61,096 nucleotides of DNA from Fidelibacterota bacterium (GTDB lineage Bacteria > Fidelibacterota > Marinisomatia > Marinisomatales > TCS55), in NCBI GenBank assembly GCA_014381755.1, contig JACNLB010000083.1, positions 1 through 61,096 of the forward strand, read 5' to 3'. The first letter of the stretch is position 1. The number at the start of each line of letters is the position of its first letter. Below the pieces are notes generated by a model, which saw only the letters and a list, made by a program, of their open reading frames with translations, had not been told where the DNA came from and did not search any database. A program made the translations under genes and the position numbers. This document shows, piece after piece, positions 50,774 to 61,096 of the stretch.

Positions 50774-51880
50774 CTATTTGAGCAGGGTTGTGTAAATTTC
50801 AAACAATTGCTTTTCCTGAGCTTCCCAATAACATTTTTCAACAAAGGAATTGTAGCCATTGAACGTATACGTAGAATATGCTTCCCTGTTTTCAAACATG
50901 TTCATGATACCTTCAGCTAAGGCATGGTGAGAATCAGGTTCTACGCAAATACCACATTTGATACCATCAATATATTTTTTGGAAGGTGGCAAATCAAAAG
51001 AAACAATCGGCAGTTTACACGCACTATACTCAAACATCTTTATTACTATATTATTGCGGAATTTGTCAATATTATAAAAGGGTAAAAGGCCAACAGTACT
51101 TTGGGCTATTCTATTGGGAATTTCCAAATGAGGTATTGATGCAGAAATATTAATATTATCTGTTAAGCCATACTGTTCCAAAAGCTTGTGACTTAATTCT
51201 TCTTCAGTGGAGTAGGAAAAATGTCCCACTAAATCCAGATAAGCATCGGGATATTTTTCCGCAATTAATTTCATAGCTTCGATCATCAAAAACAAACCCC
51301 GTTCCTTGCGCAATTGTCCATGGTGAACACACGAAAAAGGTCTACGAGATACAGAATCTATATCAATGGAAAAAATATCCTGATTGGGATAATTGTAAAT
51401 CAGTGTACTTGGACCTTTAGCTTTGTAATAATCATACAACCAATCATCGCTGGCAATGAAATAATCCATTTGGGAAAGAAACCAATTTTCATATTGACGT
51501 ATCCCAAATCCCAGTAATTGAGGAATGGGTGGTGGTTTTCTTGAAAATTCTCTGTACATGGCACGCCAGTCTTCCGCAGGATCATAAATAATTTTTACAC
51601 TTGTGTAGGATTTGTATTTAACTGCGGGAGAAAGCAATAATGGTTCTGTGACCTGAATAATTTCCGGTTTTATCGTTTTGAGTTGTTCAAGTATCCATGA
51701 TGAATTACTGATCGGTGTTGTACTATCATTTCCTATAATTGCAACACCATCAATTTTTTCGGAAGAAACGCTAGGATTAATTATTGATACATCAGCTATT
51801 TTTTTCAATGATCTTGCCAGCTTATAATAAATACGATCATCGTATGGATTTGGATTCGAAGTTAAAAGACAGATTTTCAT
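50774..51880 (-). CDS. Glycosyltransferase family 4-like
   Basis: MKICLLTSNPNPYDDRIYYKLARSL; VHHGQLRKERGLFLMIEAMKLI; KMFEYSACKLPIVSFD. Confidence 0.86.
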   Translation of the reverse strand: MKICLLTSNPNPYDDRIYYKLARSLKKIADVSIINPSVSSEKIDGVAIIGNDSTTPISNSSWILEQLKTIKPEIIQVTEPLLLSPAVKYKSYTSVKIIYDPAEDWRAMYREFSRKPPPIPQLLGFGIRQYENWFLSQMDYFIASDDWLYDYYKAKGPSTLIYNYPNQDIFSIDIDSVSRRPFSCVHHGQLRKERGLFLMIEAMKLIAEKYPDAYLDLVGHFSYSTEEELSHKLLEQYGLTDNINISASIPHLEIPNRIAQSTVGLLPFYNIDKFRNNIVIKMFEYSACKLPIVSFDLPPSKKYIDGIKCGICVEPDSHHALAEGIMNMFENREAYSTYTFNGYNSFVEKCYWEAQEKQLFEIYTTLLK

Positions 51881-53319
51881 TTTTTGAATTTGAATTTTGA
51901 TTGAATAAACTGTTTTTCGTTTGTTGTAAAAAATGGGGCAATCCACAACAGAATTGGATATAAGCCAATATTGATTAATCCAACAATCCAATATTCTCCG
52001 GAGAATTTCCAAACAATAAAAAGGATTCCTGAAATAATTGTAATGATTAGCACTCGCTTCCATTCCCACGTTAAAGGATAAAAGCGCTTGATGACATAAT
52101 ATTGTAAAACAACCATAACACTATAGCCAAGTAGCGTAGCCACTGCAGCCGATTTATATCCATATTTCGGTATGAGTATAAAATTTGCCGAAATGTTTAT
52201 GAGCGCAGCTATCCCGTTCAAAATTGGAATCCAACCATTTTTCTTTTTAATATATATCCCCGGGAGCTGCACAAGAAATACTCCTAGAAAAATATATGCA
52301 AGGAGCACTATCGGAACTATGCTCAGGCTATCCCAGTAAACGGGATTTATTACCGGACTACCACCGATGGGAATTTGAACCAAATATTCAATAAAGAATG
52401 ATAAAAAGAGAAAAAGAAAAGTGGTAACCAATAGAAAATAAGTTCCAGTTTGTGCAAACAATTGTGGCGCATCTTTTTTATCGGCTTGGCCTAAATAGTA
52501 AGGTTGCCAGGCAAATTTGAACGCCATAACGACGATCAGCATAAAAATTCCAAGTCGATAACTTGCGCTGTAAAGTCCAACAGCATTTTCATCAACCAGC
52601 CAATTAATCATATAACGGTCAATGAGTTCATTGAGGATACTGGCAAGGCCGGAAGGAATGTAGGGCAGGGCAAAAATGAACAACCCTTTCCACCATCCAG
52701 GGTTGAAACGAAATTCAATAGTTTTTATAATTTTGGGTACAATCAGTAAAAAAGTGATCCCTGATGCAATAAGATTGCTGATAAAGATATAATTAATGCT
52801 TAACTGCTGTATTCCTATCCACCAAATATTCAGACCCAAAACAATTATCACATGAGATAATTCCAGAAAGACAAAATGATATGGTTTATTCTCCAACCGC
52901 AGTAACACTTTCGGCAACGCAATTAACGTATCAAAAGCCAGTATCCCAATGGCAAGTTGAATAAGTTTAGTATACTTGATTCCGACCGTTAATGTGGCAA
53001 GATTTTGTGAAACAAAATACATAAGACTGCCCAACAGCAACGTTGACATGAGAAGCCAAATAAAGCTAGTGGAAAAAATAGTTTTTTTATTTTCTTCTGT
53101 TTTTTCCAGACCTTGAAAACGCATGTATGCCACGTCCATTCCATGAGTGAAAAGGATATTCGCAAACGCAATAAAAGCATAAATGAGTGAAACGACTCCA
53201 TATTCTTCCGGGGACAAACGATGTGTGTATAGGGGGAGTAAAAGAAAATTAATAAAACGTGTTATGAAATGACCGAAGCCATAAACAACACTTTGTTTTC
53301 CGAGTTGGATTAAAGACAT
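51877..53319 (-). CDS. Polysaccharide flippase (MATE/Wzx-like)
   Basis: ~12-14 TM segments; FINFLLLPLYTHRLSPEEYGVVSLIYAF. Confidence 0.92.
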   Translation of the reverse strand: MSLIQLGKQSVVYGFGHFITRFINFLLLPLYTHRLSPEEYGVVSLIYAFIAFANILFTHGMDVAYMRFQGLEKTEENKKTIFSTSFIWLLMSTLLLGSLMYFVSQNLATLTVGIKYTKLIQLAIGILAFDTLIALPKVLLRLENKPYHFVFLELSHVIIVLGLNIWWIGIQQLSINYIFISNLIASGITFLLIVPKIIKTIEFRFNPGWWKGLFIFALPYIPSGLASILNELIDRYMINWLVDENAVGLYSASYRLGIFMLIVVMAFKFAWQPYYLGQADKKDAPQLFAQTGTYFLLVTTFLFLFLSFFIEYLVQIPIGGSPVINPVYWDSLSIVPIVLLAYIFLGVFLVQLPGIYIKKKNGWIPILNGIAALINISANFILIPKYGYKSAAVATLLGYSVMVVLQYYVIKRFYPLTWEWKRVLIITIISGILFIVWKFSGEYWIVGLINIGLYPILLWIAPFFTTNEKQFIQSKFKFKK

Positions 53320-53337
53320 AAAAATAAATTGAATTAT

Positions 53338-54300
53338 TTACAATTTGATTTCCAGTGTGTCCCGATATTGACCACTAGCACCAAAGTTTTCTTTAAAACG
53401 GGCTAATCCATAATTGGGTTCTTCGTTTACAGTAAAAATACCAAAATCAAATACACTAAATTTTTTCTGTATTGCCCATTCGAAAATTTTATAGAATAGT
53501 AAATTAATCGGACGAACTTCCTGGTAATTCTCGTCATGGCTAATGTAAAACGCCAATACCACATTGTCCGTTGCAATAAAGTTTACGACACCGGCAACCA
53601 TTTTCCCCTCTATGTATGCACCAAATAAATTGATTTTATCCGGAAATATTTCTTTAAGATATAATAGTTCAGCTAATGAATGTGTGGGCTTTACATCATG
53701 GCGAATACTCAAATTCTTTTCAAGAATTTCGTAAAAGGATGCAAAATCATCTGTTTGCTTTACGATCACTCCTGATTTTTCAGCTTTGCGGACAGCAGTG
53801 CGGTGGGTAGATTTAAACTTGGCTAAATTTTCATCTATGGATTTTTCAAGAAAAAGAATACTGGAAATTTCTCTTTTTGCATACTGAAATCCATTTTTCT
53901 GAAGTGCAAAATCTATATAATGAGAAAGACGTTTGCTGTAAATCGTGGGTGGTTGTGTTAATTTAATACCGTCGAAACCTTCCTTCTTCGAATATTCTAT
54001 TAACCGTTCTACCATTTCCAACGCATCTGCAAAAGCCAGATCCTCCGGTACCACAAACGAACCAACAGAAGCACCGGGATGAGATACCAATGTGCGGATG
54101 GATTCAGTTTCAATAAGCGCGGCTGGAAAAACACTAACTAATTTTTCTTTCTTATAAAACTCTAAACTATAATCATTAAACCGCTCCTCGGGATGATAGT
54201 TTAAAAATCGGCGTGTATGAAATAACGTGCCGTTATTTGCCGAGGAGACGAAGTTATCCCACGCAGGAGAATTGTTATTGAATCGTTTAACTGTTATCAT
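53338..54300 (-). CDS. GNAT/FemAB-like acyltransferase
   Basis: FKSTHRTAVRKAEKSGVIVKQ, YIEGKMVAGVVNFIATDNVVLAFYISHDENYQEVRPINLLFYKIFEWAI. Confidence 0.85.
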   Translation of the reverse strand: MITVKRFNNNSPAWDNFVSSANNGTLFHTRRFLNYHPEERFNDYSLEFYKKEKLVSVFPAALIETESIRTLVSHPGASVGSFVVPEDLAFADALEMVERLIEYSKKEGFDGIKLTQPPTIYSKRLSHYIDFALQKNGFQYAKREISSILFLEKSIDENLAKFKSTHRTAVRKAEKSGVIVKQTDDFASFYEILEKNLSIRHDVKPTHSLAELLYLKEIFPDKINLFGAYIEGKMVAGVVNFIATDNVVLAFYISHDENYQEVRPINLLFYKIFEWAIQKKFSVFDFGIFTVNEEPNYGLARFKENFGASGQYRDTLEIKL

Positions 54301-54417
54301 ACGAAAAATTCAAACGAAAATTAGGGGGAGATGTTTCCAGAAACAAATCCTGATTGATTTGCGTTTGCAACGATAAAATCAACTCTCTAACTTGTTTACC
54401 TGATAAAAGGATAATTC

Positions 54418-55698
54418 ATGTCGGATACTCATATAACACACATTCACGCCCGGGAAATACTGGATTCCCGCGGAAATCCAACCGTCGAAGTTGATTTACA
54501 ATTAAATGACGGAAGCTTTGGTCGGGCAGCTGTTCCTTCCGGGGCATCCACCGGAGAACACGAAGCGGTTGAATTACGCGATGGCGAAGATCGATACATG
54601 GGAAAAGGTACACAACAGGCCGTTCATAATGTAAATGAAACAATAGGACCAGTATTAAAGGGTCAAAATGCCTTGGACCAACGTAGAGTAGATCATCTAA
54701 TGATAGAATTAGATGGAACTGATAATAAATCCAAGCTTGGAGCAAATGCTCTTCTAGGAGTTTCCATGGCTGCCGCACGAGCTGCAGCAGACCATAAAGG
54801 GTTACCTCTGTTTCAATCATTGGGCGATGAGAATGCTTCGACCTTACCCATCCCCATGATGAATATTTTGAATGGAGGAAGCCATGCGGACAACAATGTA
54901 GATATCCAGGAATTCATGGTATTTCCTATTGGCGCAGAATCATTTTCGCAGGCATTGCAAATGGGGACTGAAATTTTCCACAATCTAAAATCTGTACTTA
55001 AAGCGAAAGGATTAAATACTGCTGTGGGAGATGAAGGCGGTTTTGCTCCTAACCTTCGCAGCAATGAAGAAGCAATAGAAGTTATTTTAGAGGCGATAGA
55101 AAAAACCGGTTATTCATCCGGGGAAGATATTTTTCTGGCATTGGATGTTGCTGCGAGTGAAATATATAATAATGGAGCATATCATTTAGATTCAGAAAAT
55201 AAAGTTTTATCTGCAGAAGAAATGGTTAGTTATTACAAAGACCTTTTGAATAAATATCCAATTGTATCTATTGAAGATGGTCTCGATGAAAATGATTGGG
55301 GCGGATGGCAGAAAATGAATGCTGAATTAGGTAACGGCACTCAAATTGTTGGTGATGATTTAACCGTTACTAACATACCCCGATTACAACGGGCTATTGA
55401 TGAAAAATCCATGAATGCGATTTTGATTAAATTAAATCAAATTGGTACGGTGAGTGAAACGATTGACACCATCGCTTTAGCCAAAGCCAATAATTATGGT
55501 ACAATTATTTCCCATCGTTCCGGTGAAACAGAAGATACAATCATTGCGGATTTTGCAGTGGCAATGAATGCTGGGCAAATTAAAACAGGATCCGCCTCCC
55601 GGACAGATCGGATCTGTAAATACAATCAACTTTTAAGAATTGAAGAAAAATTGGGGAATAGAGCACATTTTCCAGGGAATGAGGTTTTGGGAAAATAA
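54418..55698 (+). CDS. eno: Enolase
   Basis: [53 protein letters not shown]. Confidence 0.98.
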   Translation: MSDTHITHIHAREILDSRGNPTVEVDLQLNDGSFGRAAVPSGASTGEHEAVELRDGEDRYMGKGTQQAVHNVNETIGPVLKGQNALDQRRVDHLMIELDGTDNKSKLGANALLGVSMAAARAAADHKGLPLFQSLGDENASTLPIPMMNILNGGSHADNNVDIQEFMVFPIGAESFSQALQMGTEIFHNLKSVLKAKGLNTAVGDEGGFAPNLRSNEEAIEVILEAIEKTGYSSGEDIFLALDVAASEIYNNGAYHLDSENKVLSAEEMVSYYKDLLNKYPIVSIEDGLDENDWGGWQKMNAELGNGTQIVGDDLTVTNIPRLQRAIDEKSMNAILIKLNQIGTVSETIDTIALAKANNYGTIISHRSGETEDTIIADFAVAMNAGQIKTGSASRTDRICKYNQLLRIEEKLGNRAHFPGNEVLGK

Positions 55699-56048
55699 TG
55701 AGACGTTATTCCTCCATGCAACGCAAACGCAAGAAGCGCCCAAACCAAGCTCTTGAACTTCAAAAAAAACTGGTGCGTATCGTGTTAATTCTTGGTGCTA
55801 TAGTACTGTTAATCATTTTCTTTTTTGGAGATCACGGTGTTTATCAGCTTTATCGCTTACAACAAGAAAAATCTGAAATTCAGCAGGCTATTGTTGAATT
55901 GCGGGATGAGAAACTGAAATTGGAGGCTGAAAAAACACGCTTGGAAACAGACTTTGAATATATTGAGCAACTGGCTCGAGAAAAATACCGTATGGCAAAA
56001 CCAGGGGAAAAAGTGTTTAAGGTGGTTCCGAAAAATACGGGTGAGTGA
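55698..56048 (+). CDS. FtsB/DivIC septum formation initiator family
   Basis: Single TM then coiled coil; ELRDEKLKLEAEKTRLETDFEYIEQLAREKYRMAKPGEKVFKVV; directly follows eno. Confidence 0.88.
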   Translation: MRRYSSMQRKRKKRPNQALELQKKLVRIVLILGAIVLLIIFFFGDHGVYQLYRLQQEKSEIQQAIVELRDEKLKLEAEKTRLETDFEYIEQLAREKYRMAKPGEKVFKVVPKNTGE

Positions 56049-56070
56049 GCTGATTTTTGGTATCGAATTT

Positions 56071-56649
56071 TTAGAATCCTAAATTATAATATACTCGATC
56101 TCCATTTAATTTGCCGGTGCAGATCAATTCTACATTTTTTGGTTTTGATTTGAAATCATAAACCAATTCAGCTGTGACTGATGCATTAGGTTTAATAATC
56201 GCAAGACCTTGGTGCTTTCCTTCAAATGGATTTAGCTCGCCTTTATTTTCTCCCTTGCCAATAACTTTCACAAAAGCCATCGCTGAAAAATCTAGTTCTT
56301 TGTTCGCATGAGCATTTTTTATTTGAAGCGATATTTTTATCCTTTTCCCCTCTCGTGTTGATTTTAAAAGTGTGTATTTGGCATTATCCGCAATCTGTTC
56401 CACACCTGCGAAATGTGATACCCGACCTTCTTCAAGAGATTCAATTGGAATATAAAATTCAATTGTCGCTTTTATGAATTTCCCAGATTTATCTTTCTTC
56501 AGTTTTGTAACTTTTGTTCCGGGAAATAATTGTCCGATAGACAGCTTTTTAGATTCTTTAGGTGAAGAATATATTTCTGTTTTTTTGATTGTTTCTGTTT
56601 CTTGAGCCAAAATAAATATTGGTACAAGAATGATAAATATTTTTTTCAA
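56071..56649 (-). CDS. Hypothetical secreted protein
   Basis: Signal peptide MKKIFIILVPIFILAQ; SH3-like N-terminal region. Confidence 0.6.
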   Translation of the reverse strand: MKKIFIILVPIFILAQETETIKKTEIYSSPKESKKLSIGQLFPGTKVTKLKKDKSGKFIKATIEFYIPIESLEEGRVSHFAGVEQIADNAKYTLLKSTREGKRIKISLQIKNAHANKELDFSAMAFVKVIGKGENKGELNPFEGKHQGLAIIKPNASVTAELVYDFKSKPKNVELICTGKLNGDRVYYNLGF

Positions 56650-56655
56650 ATTGGA

Positions 56656-57381
56656 TTAAAGTGTTAGAGTATTTGTTTTTATAAAAGCATCCAGATAAAT
56701 TTCTACTCTTCGATTTTTTGCTCTAGCTTCATTAACGTCTAATCGGTTTTTCCCAACTGTATTCATATTAACAACCGGGCGATATTCTCCGTAACCCATT
56801 GCAGAAAATTTATTTTCCGGTATTCGAGAAAATTCGCTCAATAATTTTACAATATTGAGTGCGCGAGCAGTTGATAAATCCCAGTTACTTACAAAATTCT
56901 TATTACTAGGAAGGGGTAAATCATCCGTATGTCCTTCACATCTAATTTCTACATTCAAAAAACCCCCTCGTTTTTCGATAGCTACTAGCAATTTATCATA
57001 TTTTGGATCGTCATCTACATTTAATACCTTTGACACGCGTATAATACCACCTATTTGCTGTAATAGTGGATAAACCATTTTTTGTACTTCAGCATCCATC
57101 GATTGGAACAGTTTACCGCTGGCCATGGTTATTTTCACCCCTTTTGTCACCCGCTCCACTGCCACGTAAGACGATTCCACACTTTCCTTGAGTTCTTCGT
57201 ATGTTTCGTCCAAAAGTAAGTTAATGACGCGGTCAATGTGCTTTTCTGCATCATTCAAAATAACCAGCAGCAAAATAAAAAACGTTAAAAGTAATGTAAC
57301 CATATCTGCATATGTCATTGCCCATGCAGTGCTTTTTGCCCGTGCTTCTTCAGCAGAGACAGCAATCGATTTTTGTACCAT
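56656..57381 (-). CDS. motB: MotB-like stator protein with OmpA domain
   Basis: WAMTYADMVTLLLTFFILLLVI; VEIRCEGHTDDLPLPSNKNFVSNWDLSTARALNIVKLL. Confidence 0.93.
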   Translation of the reverse strand: MVQKSIAVSAEEARAKSTAWAMTYADMVTLLLTFFILLLVILNDAEKHIDRVINLLLDETYEELKESVESSYVAVERVTKGVKITMASGKLFQSMDAEVQKMVYPLLQQIGGIIRVSKVLNVDDDPKYDKLLVAIEKRGGFLNVEIRCEGHTDDLPLPSNKNFVSNWDLSTARALNIVKLLSEFSRIPENKFSAMGYGEYRPVVNMNTVGKNRLDVNEARAKNRRVEIYLDAFIKTNTLTL

Positions 57382-57384
57382 GGA

Positions 57385-58200
57385 TTACGCCTCTTGTTGA
57401 CGTTCTTTCCTAGGAACAAACGTCATCAATTTTTCTCTGATAAGTATCGGATGATCTTTTTTGTGAATGCTAATTATACCTTCCACAACAATATTTTTCA
57501 GCATCATTTCATTTTCAGATTTTCTTTTAAGTTTTCCACCTATAGGCAGAAAAAGAAGGTTGGCAAGTAGGACGCCATAAAATGTTGTAATAAGAGCCAA
57601 TCCCATTCCAGAAAGTAATTGTGCAAATTTCTGGGCAACGTCAAAGGACATGGCGTCAATTTCCTGTCCGTTTCCGGCACCGGAAAAATTATTCATCATA
57701 ATAATTAAACCAATAATCGTTCCCAGCATTCCAAAAGCAGGAGCATATGCACCCATATAAAAGAATATTTCTTGCCCCATGGAATGCCGTCTTTCAATAT
57801 TGCTCAACTCAAGACGTAAATATGTGCGCAATAACCCCGAGTCCCTCTCATTGATGGCTAATTCTATACCATTTCTCAAAAAAGTATCCTCTATTTTTGG
57901 TAAATCAGCTTCCAAGGCAAGAACACCGTTTTTACGAGCTTTTTCAGCCTTTTCCACGATTTGCTCAATCATATTTTGATAATCATAATCTTCACTGGTG
58001 AATACATTTTTTACTACCCGAAAAATGTTCATTACATTCTTCAAAGGATAATTCACCAACGTAGCGGAAAACGTCCCTCCAAATACGATCAAGATTGAAT
58101 TCAAATTAAAAAACCAAAATAAATCCCCGCCGTTACGCACAACACCAACTGCAATTATCGCCATCCCGGCTAAAAGACCAATAGCTGTTCCAAAATCCAT
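57385..58200 (-). CDS. motA: MotA-like stator protein
   Basis: FGTAIGLLAGMAII, GGTFSATLVNYPL, APAFGMLGTIIGLIIMM, GMGLALITTFYGVLLANLLFLPI. Confidence 0.94.
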   Translation of the reverse strand: MDFGTAIGLLAGMAIIAVGVVRNGGDLFWFFNLNSILIVFGGTFSATLVNYPLKNVMNIFRVVKNVFTSEDYDYQNMIEQIVEKAEKARKNGVLALEADLPKIEDTFLRNGIELAINERDSGLLRTYLRLELSNIERRHSMGQEIFFYMGAYAPAFGMLGTIIGLIIMMNNFSGAGNGQEIDAMSFDVAQKFAQLLSGMGLALITTFYGVLLANLLFLPIGGKLKRKSENEMMLKNIVVEGIISIHKKDHPILIREKLMTFVPRKERQQEA

Positions 58201-58370
58201 ATATCTTCCTTTGTTTAACTAAATATTATTACCAAAAACCCTATTTGTTCTATTTTAAGTTAAGAAATATTTTATGTGGAATGGGTTGATATTGTTTACA
58301 TTAATATATATACTACTGCTATTAAAAATGTCTGTTTTAAGAAAATAACCCGTTTTCTAACAATCAACTT

Positions 58371-61094
58371 ATGAATAGTATCAAATATACAGGATTTATC
58401 TTTTTGCATATATCCTTATATCTTTCAAGTATTAGCGCACAAACAGCCGGAACAGGTTTTTCCCTCATTCAAGAAATTGAAGTTGGCAGTGCATCTACAG
58501 GTGGAATAAATGATCTTTTAACTGGGATTGATTTGGATGGTGATGGAAATGGGGAGATTATTATTCAGATTGGTCAATCTTCAAACGCAAAAACAAAAAT
58601 TTATGAGTGGGATGGCACTGATTCTTACGATGAAATCTGGTCTGTCTCTCTTGCTGTTAATAATTCCAGTTCAGATCAGATTCAACGCCTTCTAGCGGTT
58701 GATGATACAGATAATGATGGTAATCTTGAACTTTTCGTGGCTTCATCAACGACTACCAGTGCAAATGCCCGTGTCTATTGTTTCGAAATGGCCAGCGGCG
58801 CACTTTCATCCAGCAATCCGTCTACAACATCAAAGGGTCCTGATGGTAGTAACGGATATTTCCAAGCCAATACCCGTATAAGGGCAATTGTAACAGGTAA
58901 TGCCGATAATGATACTTATGGCGAACTCTATGTTGGCAACGCTGGCAATTCAACCAGCTTAGAAGTGTGGGAAGCGAGTGGTGACGATTCCTGGTCCAGT
59001 ATTACATTAACCGGCAGTGAAGATGACGTTGGCGATGGCATTATGGATATGGCTCCGCCCACAGACCTGGATAACGATGGGAATGATGATGATATAGCTA
59101 TTTGTGAAGAACAAGGGGCCTTGAATGTTATTGATTTTTCTACCCTGGCAGACCCATCTGAAAAAACAGTCAACAACAAAAATGATACAGGCTCAAATAC
59201 AACGGGGCGGGTAATGACTTATAATCTAGACAATACGGGAAGTGCAGAAATAATCATTTCCAACAATGGTGATGATGGTATACTTATTTATGAATGGGTA
59301 TCGGGTTCCAGTGCTTATGACAGGGATAAAACAGATGCCGTATTGTTTTCAATTGGAGCAGATATCAATGGCCTTGGTCTTTCTGATTATGATAACGATG
59401 GAGCCGGGGAGATTTTTTACACTTATGAAGATGATATAAAATATTATGAATATGCAAGCAGCAGCGGTGATTTCAATGCATCTTCAGATTTTTCATCATC
59501 AAGTGACATGATCACTGGTTTATCTAATAATGCATTTTTATTCAGACCTTCTGCAAATATCAGTACTACTTTGTTAGACGGTGACCAATACAGGGATTTT
59601 GTTATAGGAACCGATGGTAGCGCAACAAGTGGAAGAGGAGAAATTTTTATCGTTGAAAGCGGTACAAAATCAATTATTCCAAAAGTGTCTATTTCCGGCA
59701 ATTCCGGTTTTCGTATGATGTCGAGTCCTGTCGCTGGTACTGTATATGATGATATTCTTGATCCCTTGTGGATACAGGGTATGACCAATGGCGACGTTAC
59801 CAATGGAACCGCCAATGTTTGGACATTTAATGTGTCGGATCAGAGTTGGACAGCCTTATCGAATTTGAATACAGCATCGCAAACAGCAGGAGAGGGATTT
59901 CTGGTCTATGTTTTTGCCGATACAGATAATGATGGTGATGATGATTTACCAGTGTCACTTGCTGTAACGGGGACGGTAAACAGCAGTAGTGCAACAGTTG
60001 GCAGTATAGCTGATACAAAATGGGCATTAACAGGTAATCCATTTGCGTCTACAATTGATTGGGATTTGGTAACACAAACAGCTGTTACAACGTCTTGTTA
60101 TGTGTGGGATGATGCAACATCCGCCTATAAAACGTGGAATGGCTCTACCGGAAGTTTAACGGATGGTCTTATTGCTCCGTATCAAGGGTTTTGGGTACAA
60201 GGTTCCGGAGGAACAGGTTCACTTACCATAGAAACAGCTGATAAATCAAGTACAGCCGGAACGTTTTACAAAACAATGAATGACAGCACAGGGAGTATTA
60301 GTTTTACTGTTACATCGGGAAATAACAGCGACCAGACATTTGTCTCATTTATGAATAACGGTGAAGTGGGAATGGATAATTCAGATGCCTATAAACTTCT
60401 TCCCATGTCACCATCCGAAAGAGTGTTGGGAATTTCTTACGCTGAAAACAACGGACTGGATATAAACAATCTTCCCTTTGCTCATGACGGAATAATAGAT
60501 ATTCCATTTGATGTTATGTATTTAACATTAGATGAAGATTATAACTTTGTCACCAACGAAAATGAAGTAACCATGAACTGGGATTTGTCCAGTTTACCGG
60601 AAACGATCATTGGACTGACTCTGACAAACAATGTAACAAATGAATCAACAGACTTACTTCAAACTGATGAACTGTCCTTTACAACACAATCAAAGGAAAG
60701 TTTCCCTGCCTATGGATCCGGTGGAGTAAACATTTACCCGGAAGTAGGAGAAAGTCAGTTTACGCTCACTGTGGCTTATAATGCATTATCAACAAATGAT
60801 GAATCAACATTCCCCACAGAATATGCATTACACCAAGCGTATCCCAATCCCTTTAACCCCAGTACAACTATTTCGTTTGATGTTCCTGTAGAAGCGTCCG
60901 CCATCGGCGGGGCAACGTCTCTACAGATATTTAACATCAAAGGCCAACTGGTGGAAACGCTCATTAATAAACACATGGAACCGGGGACACACAAACTACA
61001 ATGGAATCCCACAAACATATCCAGTGGTATTTATATCGTTCAGCTCAAGGCTGGAGAGAAAGTATTCAATCAGAAAATAACATACATTAAATAA
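58371..61094 (+). CDS. Large secreted FG-GAP/VCBS-like repeat protein with T9SS-type C-terminal sorting domain
   Basis: Repeated DxDxDG motifs (DLDGDGNGE, DTDNDGNLE, DYDNDGAGE); C-terminus YPNPFNPSTTISFDVP...LQIFNIKGQLVETL...GTHKLQWNPTNISSGIYIVQLKAGEKVFNQKITYIK. Confidence 0.85.
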   Translation: MNSIKYTGFIFLHISLYLSSISAQTAGTGFSLIQEIEVGSASTGGINDLLTGIDLDGDGNGEIIIQIGQSSNAKTKIYEWDGTDSYDEIWSVSLAVNNSSSDQIQRLLAVDDTDNDGNLELFVASSTTTSANARVYCFEMASGALSSSNPSTTSKGPDGSNGYFQANTRIRAIVTGNADNDTYGELYVGNAGNSTSLEVWEASGDDSWSSITLTGSEDDVGDGIMDMAPPTDLDNDGNDDDIAICEEQGALNVIDFSTLADPSEKTVNNKNDTGSNTTGRVMTYNLDNTGSAEIIISNNGDDGILIYEWVSGSSAYDRDKTDAVLFSIGADINGLGLSDYDNDGAGEIFYTYEDDIKYYEYASSSGDFNASSDFSSSSDMITGLSNNAFLFRPSANISTTLLDGDQYRDFVIGTDGSATSGRGEIFIVESGTKSIIPKVSISGNSGFRMMSSPVAGTVYDDILDPLWIQGMTNGDVTNGTANVWTFNVSDQSWTALSNLNTASQTAGEGFLVYVFADTDNDGDDDLPVSLAVTGTVNSSSATVGSIADTKWALTGNPFASTIDWDLVTQTAVTTSCYVWDDATSAYKTWNGSTGSLTDGLIAPYQGFWVQGSGGTGSLTIETADKSSTAGTFYKTMNDSTGSISFTVTSGNNSDQTFVSFMNNGEVGMDNSDAYKLLPMSPSERVLGISYAENNGLDINNLPFAHDGIIDIPFDVMYLTLDEDYNFVTNENEVTMNWDLSSLPETIIGLTLTNNVTNESTDLLQTDELSFTTQSKESFPAYGSGGVNIYPEVGESQFTLTVAYNALSTNDESTFPTEYALHQAYPNPFNPSTTISFDVPVEASAIGGATSLQIFNIKGQLVETLINKHMEPGTHKLQWNPTNISSGIYIVQLKAGEKVFNQKITYIK

Positions 61095-61096
61095 AT

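Noticed and set aside
54416-54820. 134-aa minus-strand ORF antisense to eno
   Set aside because: Lies entirely within the well-supported enolase gene; composition is consistent with a shadow ORF.
58371-61094. DxDxDG repeats as true dockerins
   Set aside because: They are dispersed FG-GAP/VCBS-like Ca-binding loops without the paired helix pattern seen at 20371-20547.

Overview
The window is a gene-dense bacterial segment of about 61 kb. Secreted-protein architecture (T9SS-like C-terminal tag, dockerin), FCB-type gene content and moderate GC suggest a Candidatus Marinimicrobia/SAR406-like or related FCB lineage; this taxonomic call is inference. Housekeeping genes include ligA, pcm, dnaE, dtd, prmC, prfA, rpmE, rho, folC, murI, eno and motAB. 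There are also a five-gene multiheme cytochrome/Rieske/cytochrome b cluster with an HAO-like octaheme protein, a surface polysaccharide cluster, and several large secreted or outer-membrane proteins. The most notable observation is a Cas6b-like protein (37608-38606, minus strand) sitting in a rho-[cas6-like]-aminotransferase-rpmE gene string. I saw no CRISPR array or other cas gene nearby. The histidines expected in the Cas6b catalytic region appear to be missing, and the protein carries a lysine-rich tail with an AT-hook-like motif. This could be a CRISPR-derived RNA-binding protein repurposed for transcription or translation functions. Other items of interest are a pair of tandem ~70-aa hydrophobic paralogues with attenuator-like hairpins, a ~150-bp nested inverted-repeat (MITE/REP-like) element, a peptidase-propeller-Omp85 fusion, and an archaeal-type DGGGP-synthase-like prenyltransferase. 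All family calls come from reading the translated sequence; no searches were run.
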